Assembly: GCA_913060975.1 (NCBI GenBank)
Contig: CAJXVC010000006.1
Span: 206,303-270,302, forward strand
DNA: 64,000 nt
Reading direction: 5' to 3'
Origin: an uncultured Gammaproteobacteria bacterium
GTDB taxonomy: Bacteria > Pseudomonadota > Gammaproteobacteria > Pseudomonadales > Pseudohongiellaceae
Position 1 is the stretch's first letter. Each line of letters opens with the position of its first letter. Positions 8,747-17,163 of this stretch are shown piece by piece. The notes under the pieces were generated by a model. That model made no database searches and was not told the origin of the DNA. It saw nothing but the letters and a program-made list of their open reading frames with translations. The position numbers and the translations under genes are program-made.

Positions 8747-9589
8747 ATGCTGTTTTCCTTCTCAAGATTTGCCCTTTCACGCCTGCGCCAGTTGAGCCTT
8801 CTCAGTACGCTGAGTCTGTCATTGCTGCTGTCCGGCAGCTCACTTATGGCCGCCGAGGCGGACGCCATCCCCAGATTAGCTAATGGCGATCCTGATTTTA
8901 ACGGCCTTTGGCAGGCACTGGGCAATTCGCACTGGAATATTGAACCCAGCGCTGCTGATTTTCCGCCGTCGCCGGAATTGGGCGCATTTGGCGCCTCACC
9001 CGCCAGCGTGGGAATTGTCGTCGGTGGCGAAATCCCCTACACCGCAGAAGCGCGGGCCCAGCAACAGGCCAATAAAGCCGATTGGTTAGCGCAGGACCCG
9101 GTCGTTAAGTGTTATATGCCGGGCATTCCGCGTGCCAATTACATGCCATTCCCGTTCCAGATCGTGCAATCGCCAGAGCACACGATTTTCGCCTACGAAT
9201 TTGCCAGTGCCAGCCGCATTGTATATATGGACCAGCCTGATTTCGAGGCGCCTATTTATTCGTGGATGGGGCACTCATTGGGGCGCCTGGAAGGCGATAC
9301 CCTGGTGATCGACGTCACCGATCAGGTGCCAGATACCTGGTTTGATCATGCTGGCAATCACCATACCGAAGACTTGCGAGTCACCGAACGCTATACCCAT
9401 ATGGGGCCCAATGTCCTGATGTACGAAGCCACCATGGAAGACGGCAACACCTATACCCGTCCCTGGACGATTCGCTACCCACTTTATCGCCGTCTTGATG
9501 ACAATGCCCAGCTGCTGGAATTCAAGTGTGTAGAGTTCACTGAAGAGTTGCTGTACGGTGAGTTTCGCAAGCAGCCCGAAGGCGAGTAG
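8747..9589 (+). CDS. Exported conserved protein of unknown function
   Basis: A 280-residue exported protein. The signal peptide has a long hydrophobic core (LSLLSTLSLSLLLSGSSLMAAEA). The mature part begins with the LANGDPDFNGLWQ segment and contains DPVVKCYMPGIPRANYMPFP, then GRLEGDTLVIDVTDQVPDTWF followed by AGNHHTEDLRVTERYT. I recognise this combination as a family common in marine and soil proteobacteria, often in many copies per genome, but no biochemical role is known to me. Two cysteines (VKCYM and EFKCVEF) could form a disulfide. It stands alone, divergent from SURF1 and followed by a long hairpin. Confidence 0.7.
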   Translation: MLFSFSRFALSRLRQLSLLSTLSLSLLLSGSSLMAAEADAIPRLANGDPDFNGLWQALGNSHWNIEPSAADFPPSPELGAFGASPASVGIVVGGEIPYTAEARAQQQANKADWLAQDPVVKCYMPGIPRANYMPFPFQIVQSPEHTIFAYEFASASRIVYMDQPDFEAPIYSWMGHSLGRLEGDTLVIDVTDQVPDTWFDHAGNHHTEDLRVTERYTHMGPNVLMYEATMEDGNTYTRPWTIRYPLYRRLDDNAQLLEFKCVEFTEELLYGEFRKQPEGE

Positions 9590-9613
9590 GCACAGCTATC
9601 GCATGATACTGAA

Positions 9614-9646
9614 CTCGTGGCGGCTTGCTGTTCAAGCCGTCACGAG
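9614..9646 (+). terminator. Long hairpin, possible terminator without T run
   Basis: CTCGTGGCGGCTTG and CAAGCCGTCACGAG form a 14-bp stem with one G-T pair around a five-base loop, 24 bases after the 9589 stop codon. No T run follows, so intrinsic termination is uncertain. It nevertheless separates the exported protein gene from the motor operon. Confidence 0.45.
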
Positions 9647-9831
9647 CTTGCGAATACAGGTCGCTCAGCTTGTTAGATGTGTGCTATAACTCCTTGTAAT
9701 TTATAACTAAGCTAGGGAGCCTGGCCGCTGCTGTCAGCAGTTGCCAGATACGTCGCACGTCGCGCTAACCCGAAGCGGTGTAACCGATGCACACCTGTCG
9801 GGCAATGCCTGTTGCAGTTTTTGAAGACCTA

Positions 9832-11061
9832 ATGGACATATTCAGCGATCTTTCCAATATCACCTGGGCGTTAGTACTGGCAATGCTGGTGCTGATTCTC
9901 TATTTCCACGGCCCCAGCTATTCTGCGCAGACGGTGAAAACCGCACCGTCAATCCTCACCAGTTTTGGTATTTTTGGCACCTTTCTCGGTATCGCTTCTG
10001 GCCTGATGCAATTCGACAGTGCTGATATAGAGGCCAGTGTGCCGACCATGATCGATGGTCTGGGCGTCGCCGTCTGGTCATCCATTGTCGGTATTCTTGG
10101 CGCCTTGAGCTTGCGCCTGCGCTATTCGCTGGTGTCCATCCGCCAAGCGAAAAAAACTGACAACGAGCAAACGTCAGTAGGCGACCTGAAAACCGCTATC
10201 GAGCAGCTCAACGACAATCTGTCGCAAATGCGCGAGGAGAGTCGGGCGGATTCGGCCAGTTTGCTGGCTGCCAATACCGCCTACCGTGAACAAATGGTGG
10301 GTGCCAATACCGATGCATTAACGCAAGCCATCGAAACCGTCATGCGCGAATTCAATAGCCGTATCGAAGTGCAATATGGTGAGAATTTCAAAGAGTTTAA
10401 TGAATCCCTCGGCCGACTGCTCGAGTGGCAGCAAAACTATTCCGAACAATTAGCCGAAATGCTCAAGGCCCAGCAAGCCAGTATTGACGTGATGCGCCAG
10501 GCCTCGGAATCCTACGAGCAAATGATTGAGCACTCCCGGGAGTTCAACAAGGTGGCTTCCTCCCTGGGCGAACTGCTCAAGGGGCTTGAGCATCAAACCA
10601 GTAACCTGGATGGCTATCTGTCCGGTTTGTCGGGTTTGGTCGGCCAAGCTACCGAAGGCTTGCCCGCTTTGAGTGACTACGTCACTGAGTTGACTGTCAA
10701 ACTGCGCGATAGTATCGAGCATAACAATCAGTCTCTAACTACGGTGCTCACTCAGGCAGCCCAGGACATTACCCAGACCGTTGAACAAGTAAACCGGGAA
10801 CTGGCCGAATCAGTCAAGCAGGCACACAGCGGGCTGGCTGAGCACGTCGAAGCCATGACCAACAAGACCGATGCACATATGCAAAAACTGGATGAGTCGA
10901 TGGAGAAAGAGCTCACTCAGGCGCTACAAACATTTGGCTATCAGCTCACAGCCTTGTCGGAAAAATTCGTTAACGATTACATGCCACTGACTGATCGCCT
11001 GAAACAGGTGCTGGCCATCGCCGAGCAGCAAAACAGCAAGTCATCGCAAGCCACCAATTGA
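9832..11061 (+). CDS. MotA/TolQ/ExbB-family channel protein, ZorA-like, with long coiled coil
   Basis: Predicted inner-membrane stator subunit of a proton- or sodium-driven motor. From Met at 9832, transmembrane segments lie near residues 11-27, 38-60 and 72-98. The second carries SFGIFGTFLGIASGLMQFD and the third GLGVAVWSSIVGI, the pattern seen in ZorA and related MotA/TolQ proteins. From about residue 110 to the end (409) it is a long, highly charged cytoplasmic coiled coil or tail rich in Glu, Gln and Ser, as in ZorA. An in-frame ATG at 9787 would add 15 residues, but neither start has a good ribosome-binding site. It is followed after 13 bp by the OmpA-domain partner. A defence role is inference from resemblance to Zorya. 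Confidence 0.8.
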   Translation: MDIFSDLSNITWALVLAMLVLILYFHGPSYSAQTVKTAPSILTSFGIFGTFLGIASGLMQFDSADIEASVPTMIDGLGVAVWSSIVGILGALSLRLRYSLVSIRQAKKTDNEQTSVGDLKTAIEQLNDNLSQMREESRADSASLLAANTAYREQMVGANTDALTQAIETVMREFNSRIEVQYGENFKEFNESLGRLLEWQQNYSEQLAEMLKAQQASIDVMRQASESYEQMIEHSREFNKVASSLGELLKGLEHQTSNLDGYLSGLSGLVGQATEGLPALSDYVTELTVKLRDSIEHNNQSLTTVLTQAAQDITQTVEQVNRELAESVKQAHSGLAEHVEAMTNKTDAHMQKLDESMEKELTQALQTFGYQLTALSEKFVNDYMPLTDRLKQVLAIAEQQNSKSSQATN

Positions 11062-11074
11062 GAACCCGAATGCC

Positions 11075-11776
11075 ATGCTAGGCAGCGAGATCGAACAGGA
11101 TACCGAGGAACACTGGATAGCGGTCAGCGACCTGATGAGTGGTCTGATGATGTTGTTCCTGTTGATCGCCATCATGTATTTGGTCATTGTCGAGCGCAAG
11201 AATGAGGAGATCGAGCGCGTCGTGGTGCTTTACGAGGACCTGCGCGAAGAGCTCTATCAGGATCTGTTAGCCGAATTCGCCACTGATTTGCCGCGCTGGG
11301 GTGCCCAGCTGGATGAAGACCTGCGCTTGCGCTTCACCAATACCGATTTGTTGTTTGAAGAGGGCGAGTCCAGCCTGCGACCGCAATTCGCCAGTATTCT
11401 CAGCGACTTCTTTCCCCGCTATCTGGGCATTCTGACGTCCGAACAGTACCGCGATGATGTGCTGGAAGTGCGCATTGAAGGCCATACCTCCAGCTCCTGG
11501 TCGCAGGCCAGTACTGACGATGAAGCCTATATGCGCAACATGGCGCTTTCGCAAGAGCGCACTCGCTCGGCGCTGGGCTATTTAATGGATCTGCAGGCAG
11601 TCAGTCATGAGAAGAATTGGTTGCGTCAGCATCTCACTGCCAATGGTTTGTCTTCTTCGCAGCTGATTACGCAAAACAACGGCGAAGAAGATGCGGATCG
11701 CTCGCGCCGTGTTGAGTTTGTTGTCGTGACGGATGCGGAAACGCGCCTTTCCACTATTCTGCAGGAATTGAACTAG
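11075..11776 (+). CDS. MotB/ZorB-like protein with C-terminal OmpA-type peptidoglycan-binding domain
   Basis: A 233-residue inner-membrane protein. A single transmembrane segment at residues 16-38 begins with WIAVSDLMSGLMMLFLL. D19 in SDLM is in the position of the ion-binding Asp of MotB and ZorB plugs. After a helical linker, an OmpA-like domain follows: RIEGHTSSS, then the NMALSQERTRSALGYL helix, and the closing DRSRRVEFVV. This is the expected partner of the upstream channel protein, as a 5:2 stator complex anchored to peptidoglycan (family knowledge). Its stop codon overlaps by one base the GTG start of the third gene, so the three are translationally coupled. Confidence 0.85.
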   Translation: MLGSEIEQDTEEHWIAVSDLMSGLMMLFLLIAIMYLVIVERKNEEIERVVVLYEDLREELYQDLLAEFATDLPRWGAQLDEDLRLRFTNTDLLFEEGESSLRPQFASILSDFFPRYLGILTSEQYRDDVLEVRIEGHTSSSWSQASTDDEAYMRNMALSQERTRSALGYLMDLQAVSHEKNWLRQHLTANGLSSSQLITQNNGEEDADRSRRVEFVVVTDAETRLSTILQELN

Positions 11777-12357
11777 TGGAATTGCCTGATTTCATTGAGT
11801 TTGCCCCGTTCAACAAGATGCGTGAAGACATGGGCACCCGCGAGCTGGGTTATTTCGAGTTATTCGATCCAGCGTTGCATCTCACCGGCGAGGAACGCTC
11901 AGCGCTGGCCAACGGCGGCGTACTTAACAAGTTGGACAACGTCAAGACACTGCCGGACAACACACTGGCCATCAAGAACTCGCGCATGTTGCTTTATATC
12001 CCCGATGAGAACTGGTTTCGTCAACGCCGTGAGTATCCAACTTATCATGTCGCTCGATGTTCGTTGTTGGATGAGTTGTATAAGGAATCACCAGATCAGG
12101 AATACCTGGTGACGACACGGCTGGCGCAAGACTATGACATGCTGAAATACCGGGATGGTGGCGAATACAGTCTGGCCTCGGTCGGCTTTGTTGTCTGCAA
12201 ACACTGTCTGCACAAACTGCGTTACAAGGACTTCGATGAATTCCGCAACCGCAAACGCGGCTATAGTCAGAAGGTGCTCAACGAGTTCAAGCTGGAAGAT
12301 TTCTATCGGCTCTACAAACAATACCCGCTCAGCTTTGGTGGTCGTCAGGAGCAATGA
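11776..12357 (+). CDS. Unknown protein with putative H/C-C/C zinc site, third gene of the motor operon
   Basis: A 193-residue soluble protein, started at the GTG that overlaps the TAG stop of the OmpA-domain gene. I do not recognise a named domain. Visible features: an acidic, aromatic N-terminal half (ELPDFIEFAPF, ELGYFELFDP); then Y-H91-V-A-R-C95 and C141-K-H-C144-L, which together look like a four-ligand zinc site; then a basic region (NRKRGYSQKV) and an aromatic C-terminal helix (EDFYRLYKQYP). It is not a ZorC, a ZorD helicase or an obvious HNH nuclease. Being coupled to the motor genes, it may be the effector, sensor or cytoplasmic partner of the motor. That role is inference. Confidence 0.7.
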   Translation: MELPDFIEFAPFNKMREDMGTRELGYFELFDPALHLTGEERSALANGGVLNKLDNVKTLPDNTLAIKNSRMLLYIPDENWFRQRREYPTYHVARCSLLDELYKESPDQEYLVTTRLAQDYDMLKYRDGGEYSLASVGFVVCKHCLHKLRYKDFDEFRNRKRGYSQKVLNEFKLEDFYRLYKQYPLSFGGRQEQ

Positions 12358-12548
12358 CAGGTTTCTGGCTCGCGCGAACTTGATTGGGCTTGCGGGATGT
12401 CGGAGTGCCTGGGTGGCATCGTAGTGAGTTGATGAAGCGACGCAGTGCTAAATCGCCAGACCGTCTAGTGTAGTCGGATTTTGTGCGGTCGAAAGCCCCA
12501 GTTGTTGCGTTTGGTCAAACGACCCTATAAAAACCTCTATCAAAATCC

Positions 12549-12911
12549 TCAGTCATTACTCGGGGATTCCTGATTGAGTGTGCCTTCACCGGGCGTGACA
12601 AAAAGCATAGTAGTGGGCTCATCAATAATGGCCGTATGCCAGATGTCTTTGGGGATAACTACTAAGGCGCCAGGTTTATCCAATATTGTTGATTCTTCAC
12701 CAGCGGCTGACTTCAGCTTCATTTCGGCGCGCCCGCTTAGCAGAATAACCAATTCATCGCCTTGCGGGTGTTTTTCCCAAACGCCCCAGCTCTCACTGAA
12801 TTGATGTGCCGAGACCAGTGTGTGGCCTTTAAAGCCGTCGTAGTCGGCATCCAGTGACTGATAGAAATCCGGCCCGACCGGCAGTTGATCTATTTGCAGG
12901 TCGGGTTTCAA
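12549..12911 (-). CDS. Cupin-domain protein
   Basis: A 120-residue single-cupin protein. The first cupin motif is imperfect (GVWEKHPQGDELVILLSGRAEM, with H, E and the following G), and the second is KPGALVVIPKDIWHTA with the metal-ligand His. It probably binds a metal and a small ligand in the cytosol. No signal peptide is present. It lies 50 bp downstream of the M20 peptidase gene on the same strand and may be its operon partner. The 190 bp on its left, between two convergent genes, shows no clear hairpin. Substrate unknown. Confidence 0.8.
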   Translation of the reverse strand: MKPDLQIDQLPVGPDFYQSLDADYDGFKGHTLVSAHQFSESWGVWEKHPQGDELVILLSGRAEMKLKSAAGEESTILDKPGALVVIPKDIWHTAIIDEPTTMLFVTPGEGTLNQESPSND

Positions 12912-12962
12912 TATGGCAAAAGTGTCGAAGATATTGCTAATGAAGCGCAGTCCGGTGTCTTG

Positions 12963-14369
12963 TTAATCAGCGCGTTGCAGCAAAGCGGGAGTCAGCCCGT
13001 CGATGCCCACGAGTGCCAAAATGGTGAGAAATGCGGTCTGCGGGCCGACCCAGGAGTCGCCCGGTGCGAACCACTCGTCAGGGGAATGGGCGCCGCCACC
13101 TTCGCCACCACCGGCTATGGTAATGGCAGGGATGCCTAGTGACATAGGCACGTTGGAATCAGTGCTGGACGTACCAAGTTCCTGTAGTTCTATACCGACT
13201 TCATCGAAAGCCAGTGCAGCGACTTGCACGATAGGGCTGTCCGATGGCGTGCGTCCCACAGGGCGATCGCCGATCAGTTTAAAATCGACTGTTATTTCAC
13301 CATTGTTCCAGCGGTTGTTTTCTTCCGCAACGGCTTCCAGCGCCGCGGCCTTGGCTTGTTCTTCAAGCTTGGCTAACTCGGCACTGTCATTGGAGCGCAT
13401 GTCGATGGCGAAGACTGCGTCAGCCGCGATGGAGTTCACCGATGTGCCGCCAGCTACCGTACCAACAGTAAACGTGGTTTTTGGATCATCAGGTGTCTCG
13501 AGATCGCCAATCTTGGCAATGGCCCGACCCATGGCATGAATCGCGCTGGCTAATCCAAACGCGCCAAATGAGTGGCCGCCAGGACCTGAGAAAACGAATT
13601 CGAAGCGGCGTGATCCGGTTCCGGCAGTGGTAATGCGGCGCAAGCGGACGCCATCGATGGATATGAAACCGTCAATTTCCGGAAAATCACGAAACAAGGC
13701 TTTGACGCCGCGCAAATCGCCACGGCCTTCTTCGCCGACATTACCGGAGAAAATGATGTCGCCGCGTGTCTGTATGCCAGTCTCGTTGAGCGCATCAATG
13801 ACTGAGAGCAAGGCGGCCAAGCCGCGGGTATCGTCGCCAATGCCTGGCGCGTAGTAACGCCCGCCCCGTAGCTCGACAGTAGTGTCTACGCCTTCCGGGA
13901 ATACTGTATCGAGATGGGCAGCAACCAGCAGGGTAGGCCCATCGCCAGTGCCACGGCGAATGGCAACGGCATTACCTTCGCTATCTATATAGGCATCGCT
14001 TAAACCGCGTAGTTGCAACTGTTCCAGATAATGATTGGCACGGCGAGTTTCCTGAAACGGTGGTGCCGGAATCTCCGTCATACGAAATTGCTCACGGATC
14101 GTGTCGGGCTCGCGAGCTTGAATGTTGGCCAGTGCGTCGACCACTCTGGAGTCGCTGCTGATGAGTTCAAACTGTTGGCGGATGTCACCATCAATCGGGA
14201 CCAATGTCTGTTGTGGAGTATTCTGGGCCAGTGCCAGCAGGGGAAGAGTCAGCAGTGCAAGGGCCGCTACTGAAAGGGCTAGCAACGGGCACAGGGCTGC
14301 ACGCAGACGCAATCGCTTGCTACCTGGGTTTGTTGCATTGATGGTTATGACTGTGGCCATGAAATTCAC
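12963..14369 (-). CDS. Exported M20-family zinc peptidase
   Basis: A 468-residue zinc peptidase of the M20 (PepT/CPG2-like) group. It starts at a GTG preceded by AGAGG at good spacing. A long hydrophobic signal (ALCPLLALSVAALALLTLPLLALAQ) directs export. Metal and catalytic motifs are VAAHLDTVFPEG, GIGDDTRGLAAL and GNVGEEGRGDLRG; the dimerisation lid begins near RRFEFVFSGPGGHSFG, and the last metal His is in GGGEGGGAHSPDEWF. The family removes terminal residues from peptides or acylated amino acids, here in the periplasm. The cupin gene follows on the same strand. Confidence 0.87.
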   Translation of the reverse strand: MNFMATVITINATNPGSKRLRLRAALCPLLALSVAALALLTLPLLALAQNTPQQTLVPIDGDIRQQFELISSDSRVVDALANIQAREPDTIREQFRMTEIPAPPFQETRRANHYLEQLQLRGLSDAYIDSEGNAVAIRRGTGDGPTLLVAAHLDTVFPEGVDTTVELRGGRYYAPGIGDDTRGLAALLSVIDALNETGIQTRGDIIFSGNVGEEGRGDLRGVKALFRDFPEIDGFISIDGVRLRRITTAGTGSRRFEFVFSGPGGHSFGAFGLASAIHAMGRAIAKIGDLETPDDPKTTFTVGTVAGGTSVNSIAADAVFAIDMRSNDSAELAKLEEQAKAAALEAVAEENNRWNNGEITVDFKLIGDRPVGRTPSDSPIVQVAALAFDEVGIELQELGTSSTDSNVPMSLGIPAITIAGGGEGGGAHSPDEWFAPGDSWVGPQTAFLTILALVGIDGLTPALLQRAD

Positions 14370-14462
14370 TCGCTACCTCTTAACTCAATGGGTTTGGATC
14401 TGATTCAACTAACAAGGTTTAACCTGGGATACATCGGCAACCCACAATATTCAATTTGCTGT

Positions 14463-15038
14463 TCAGGCAGATTCCAGTAGTCGCATGCGGAAGCCACGAC
14501 CACCTTTGGAAAGCGTGCGGCGCTCGCGCATGCGCGCATGCAATTGTGCGCGTTTGCTGGCGATCCAGTCTTCGCGTCCGACATGAGTGTCAAGACCGCT
14601 GGCTTTGCGTCGGGATTCTTCGGCTTTTCTGAACTCACAAAATTCCTGATAGGATTTGATTTCATGGCTCAACTGCTGGCACACCAATTCGGCATACAGT
14701 GCATCATCAAGATAGCCGATACCGGGAATATCATCCGGAATGACATCGTTGGGTTCGATAAAATAATACAACACGCTGTGGATGCTGCGGCACTCCGCAG
14801 TCGTGAGTTGCCATTCGCTATCCTGAACCATATTCAACAGCACTTGCAGTTTTAGTAAACGCTCAGCGATAAATTCGGGCAGTTGCAAGGATTGAGCCTT
14901 GCCGATCAGCTCGGCTGCGGCTTCTTCAATGTCAGCAGTAGGCACGCTGTTATCCAGCAATTGTTCCCCTTTATCAATGCTGTCCTGAAAGCGTTGCAGA
15001 TCTTCATCACTCAGAGTGATTGTTAATTCTATTGGCAT
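14463..15038 (-). CDS. DUF1232 (YkvA-like) protein, copy 1
   Basis: A 191-residue protein whose middle part, YFIEPNDVIPDDIPGIGYLDD, is the DUF1232/YkvA signature; the helix after it is followed by YQEFCEFR. No signal peptide is apparent. The N-terminal ELTITLSDEDLQRF and C-terminal KRAQLHARM segments are shared with the gene at 21951-22499, so the two are paralogues about 7 kb apart. The function of the family is not known to me. It lies between the M20 peptidase gene (93 bp away) and the divergent aminotransferase gene. Confidence 0.75.
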   Translation of the reverse strand: MPIELTITLSDEDLQRFQDSIDKGEQLLDNSVPTADIEEAAAELIGKAQSLQLPEFIAERLLKLQVLLNMVQDSEWQLTTAECRSIHSVLYYFIEPNDVIPDDIPGIGYLDDALYAELVCQQLSHEIKSYQEFCEFRKAEESRRKASGLDTHVGREDWIASKRAQLHARMRERRTLSKGGRGFRMRLLESA

Positions 15039-15290
15039 GGTGACAAACTCATTATTCTGGTTTTTAGCTGGCTCTCAAAAGCAATCTGGCTGCCACTAGT
15101 GTGCCCTGACAGCCGCGATTGATCAACGTCCAGCATGGTGTTTAGGCCGCTGAATTGGGGATTTGGCGGTGATATTGCATAGATGCGTACAAGCCCTGCG
15201 GGGCATTCGCACCAGAGTACTGGCAAGCTTGTCATAGGTTTGCCGCACTAAACGGTTTATGCTTTGCTTTATTACTCTGCGAGGTCTGTT

Positions 15291-16604
15291 ATGACGGCTC
15301 TTTTTTCCCAGCGCACTGTTTCCCGGCGCACGCTGCTCAAGGCGATGGCATCGCTGCCTACGCTCTCTCTCCCGACGCTGTTGCAAGCGCAAACCGCTGA
15401 GATGACTCTGTCGATTCCAGATGGCTCGCCCCAGCAACTGGCCGCTGATGAGTCATTTTGGCGCACTGTGGGCAATTATTATGATCGTACGGAAGGCATT
15501 GTTAATCTGGAGCATGGTTATTGGGGAAAGATGGCCAGACCGGTACAAACTGCTTATCTGGACGCCACCCGCTTTGTAAACGCACAGAATTCTTTTTATG
15601 CCCGCAAGCAGTACGGCGCCGATCTGCGAGCCAGTGTGGCGAGCGTTGCCGAAGCGCTGGGCGCGCAACCGGATGAGATCGTGCTGACCCGCAATGCTAC
15701 TGAAGCCATTCACAATCTGCTACGGCAATATCAGGGCTTGCAAGCAGGAGATGGCATTCTGTTGGCGGATGTGGACTACCCCAGTTTTAAAACCACGGTG
15801 CGATGGCTGGCCGACGAGCGTCAGTTGCAAGCCGTGGAAGTGCAATTACCCTGGCGCGCCAGCCAGCAAGAAATTCTCGATCGCTATGTGCAAGCTTTTG
15901 AAGCGTACCCGAATCTCAAACTCATGTTGTTAACTCATGTCAGCAACCAACATGGTTTGACGCTACCGGTAGCAGCCATCGCCGAGCAGGCCAAATCGCG
16001 CGGCATTGATGTTATCTGTGACAGTGCGCAGTCCTGGGGTTTGCTGGATTTCAATATCAATGATCTGAACGTCGATTGGGCCGGATTTAACCTGCACAAG
16101 TGGTTAGGCTCGCCGGTTGGTGTTGGTGCCCTGTACATGCGCCGGGGCTCTCTCGCGAAGATTGCTCCGTATCCGGGTGAGGAAGATCCTGAGAATACGC
16201 GCGCGGCTACACGTATCCATACCGCTACCTCGAATTTCGCTGCCATGATGGTAGTGCCCGAGGCTATTGCCTTTCACCAAAAACTGGGCCCGGCCAACAA
16301 GGAAGCGCGCTTGCGTTATTTGCGCGCGGCATGGACAGCACCAGCTGAACAGATGCCGCACATCGAAGTGTTGGGCGGTAAGGACGAACAGTCCTGGAGT
16401 GGTATGGGTGCGTTTCGATTGCGCGGTCAAAGCTCGGCAGCCGAGGTTAATCAATTGCAGCAGCGGCTGGAAAACGAGTTCGGTATATTTACGGTGGGGC
16501 GCTTTGGCCTGGCTGATGGCGCTTGCATTCGCATCACACCGCAAGTCTTTACGTCACTCGAAGAGGTTCAGCAGTTGGTTGCGGCGCTGGAGCAGTTGGC
16601 TTGA
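15291..16604 (+). CDS. Tat-exported class V aminotransferase (isopenicillin N epimerase-like)
   Basis: PLP enzyme of the class V aminotransferase fold, about 437 residues. I start it at ATG 15291, which has GAGG six bases upstream; a longer frame from TTG 15264 lacks this. The N-terminus has a twin-arginine motif (SRRTLLKAMASL) followed by a hydrophobic stretch and TLLQAQ, pointing to folded export with PLP bound. The cofactor site is visible: TRNATEAIHN, CDSAQSWGLLD, and the Schiff-base Lys in NLHKWLGSPVG. Periplasmic members of this group are usually annotated as isopenicillin N epimerase-like without evidence for that substrate. The true reaction is unknown. Confidence 0.85.
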   Translation: MTALFSQRTVSRRTLLKAMASLPTLSLPTLLQAQTAEMTLSIPDGSPQQLAADESFWRTVGNYYDRTEGIVNLEHGYWGKMARPVQTAYLDATRFVNAQNSFYARKQYGADLRASVASVAEALGAQPDEIVLTRNATEAIHNLLRQYQGLQAGDGILLADVDYPSFKTTVRWLADERQLQAVEVQLPWRASQQEILDRYVQAFEAYPNLKLMLLTHVSNQHGLTLPVAAIAEQAKSRGIDVICDSAQSWGLLDFNINDLNVDWAGFNLHKWLGSPVGVGALYMRRGSLAKIAPYPGEEDPENTRAATRIHTATSNFAAMMVVPEAIAFHQKLGPANKEARLRYLRAAWTAPAEQMPHIEVLGGKDEQSWSGMGAFRLRGQSSAAEVNQLQQRLENEFGIFTVGRFGLADGACIRITPQVFTSLEEVQQLVAALEQLA

Positions 16605-16627
16605 TCGCCGACGCTATCTAAAACCAG

Positions 16628-17161
16628 TTAGCTGCCAGTACGCAAGGGTGCCAGAGCCCGGTCAATAATCGATAGCAGTGTGCTGATGACCAGTGCTTGT
16701 CCCGCCCAATGTAGTGCGCTGATCAAAGCCTGGCTCCAGCCGGAGTTGGGGCTCAATGCGGCAATGGACAGGATGAGCAAGGGAGCGAAGTAGAAGATGC
16801 CATTCCAGCGCCCCAGAAAACTCATCTTCAGGGATTTTTGCCGGTGCCAGTAATAGGAGTCCAGCACGTATTGGGCGAACGCGATCACGATGAGTATCGG
16901 CAGGATAAGAGGGCTGAGGCCAAGCCAGCCCGCGACCAGCAAGCCCGAAGTCACGAACAGAAAGTCAGTGCCGTGATCGAACAGCATGCCGCGGCTACTG
17001 GCTTCGTTACGCGCACGCGCCACGATGCCATCAAAATAATCGCTGGCAATGGCCACGATCACGATTACGATCAACCACCAACCCGATTCCCGCCAGTTCA
17101 GCAGCAGCCAACAAAATGGCGCTATGAGTAACAGCCGAACTGACGTGAGCAGGTTGGCCAT
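16628..17161 (-). CDS. CDP-alcohol phosphatidyltransferase family membrane protein
   Basis: A 177-residue integral membrane enzyme with the CDP-alcohol signature D-x2-D-G-x2-A-R-x8-G-x3-D-x3-D, seen as SDYFDGIVARARN followed by RGMLFDHGTD. About five further hydrophobic helices follow. Family members join CDP-diacylglycerol with glycerol-3-phosphate, serine or another alcohol in the cytoplasmic membrane. This one is shorter than or equal to PgsA in size, but the acceptor cannot be decided. It is the last gene of a three-gene minus-strand operon, starting two bases after the stop of the membrane protein gene. Confidence 0.83.
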   Translation of the reverse strand: MANLLTSVRLLLIAPFCWLLLNWRESGWWLIVIVIVAIASDYFDGIVARARNEASSRGMLFDHGTDFLFVTSGLLVAGWLGLSPLILPILIVIAFAQYVLDSYYWHRQKSLKMSFLGRWNGIFYFAPLLILSIAALSPNSGWSQALISALHWAGQALVISTLLSIIDRALAPLRTGS

Positions 17162-17163
17162 TG

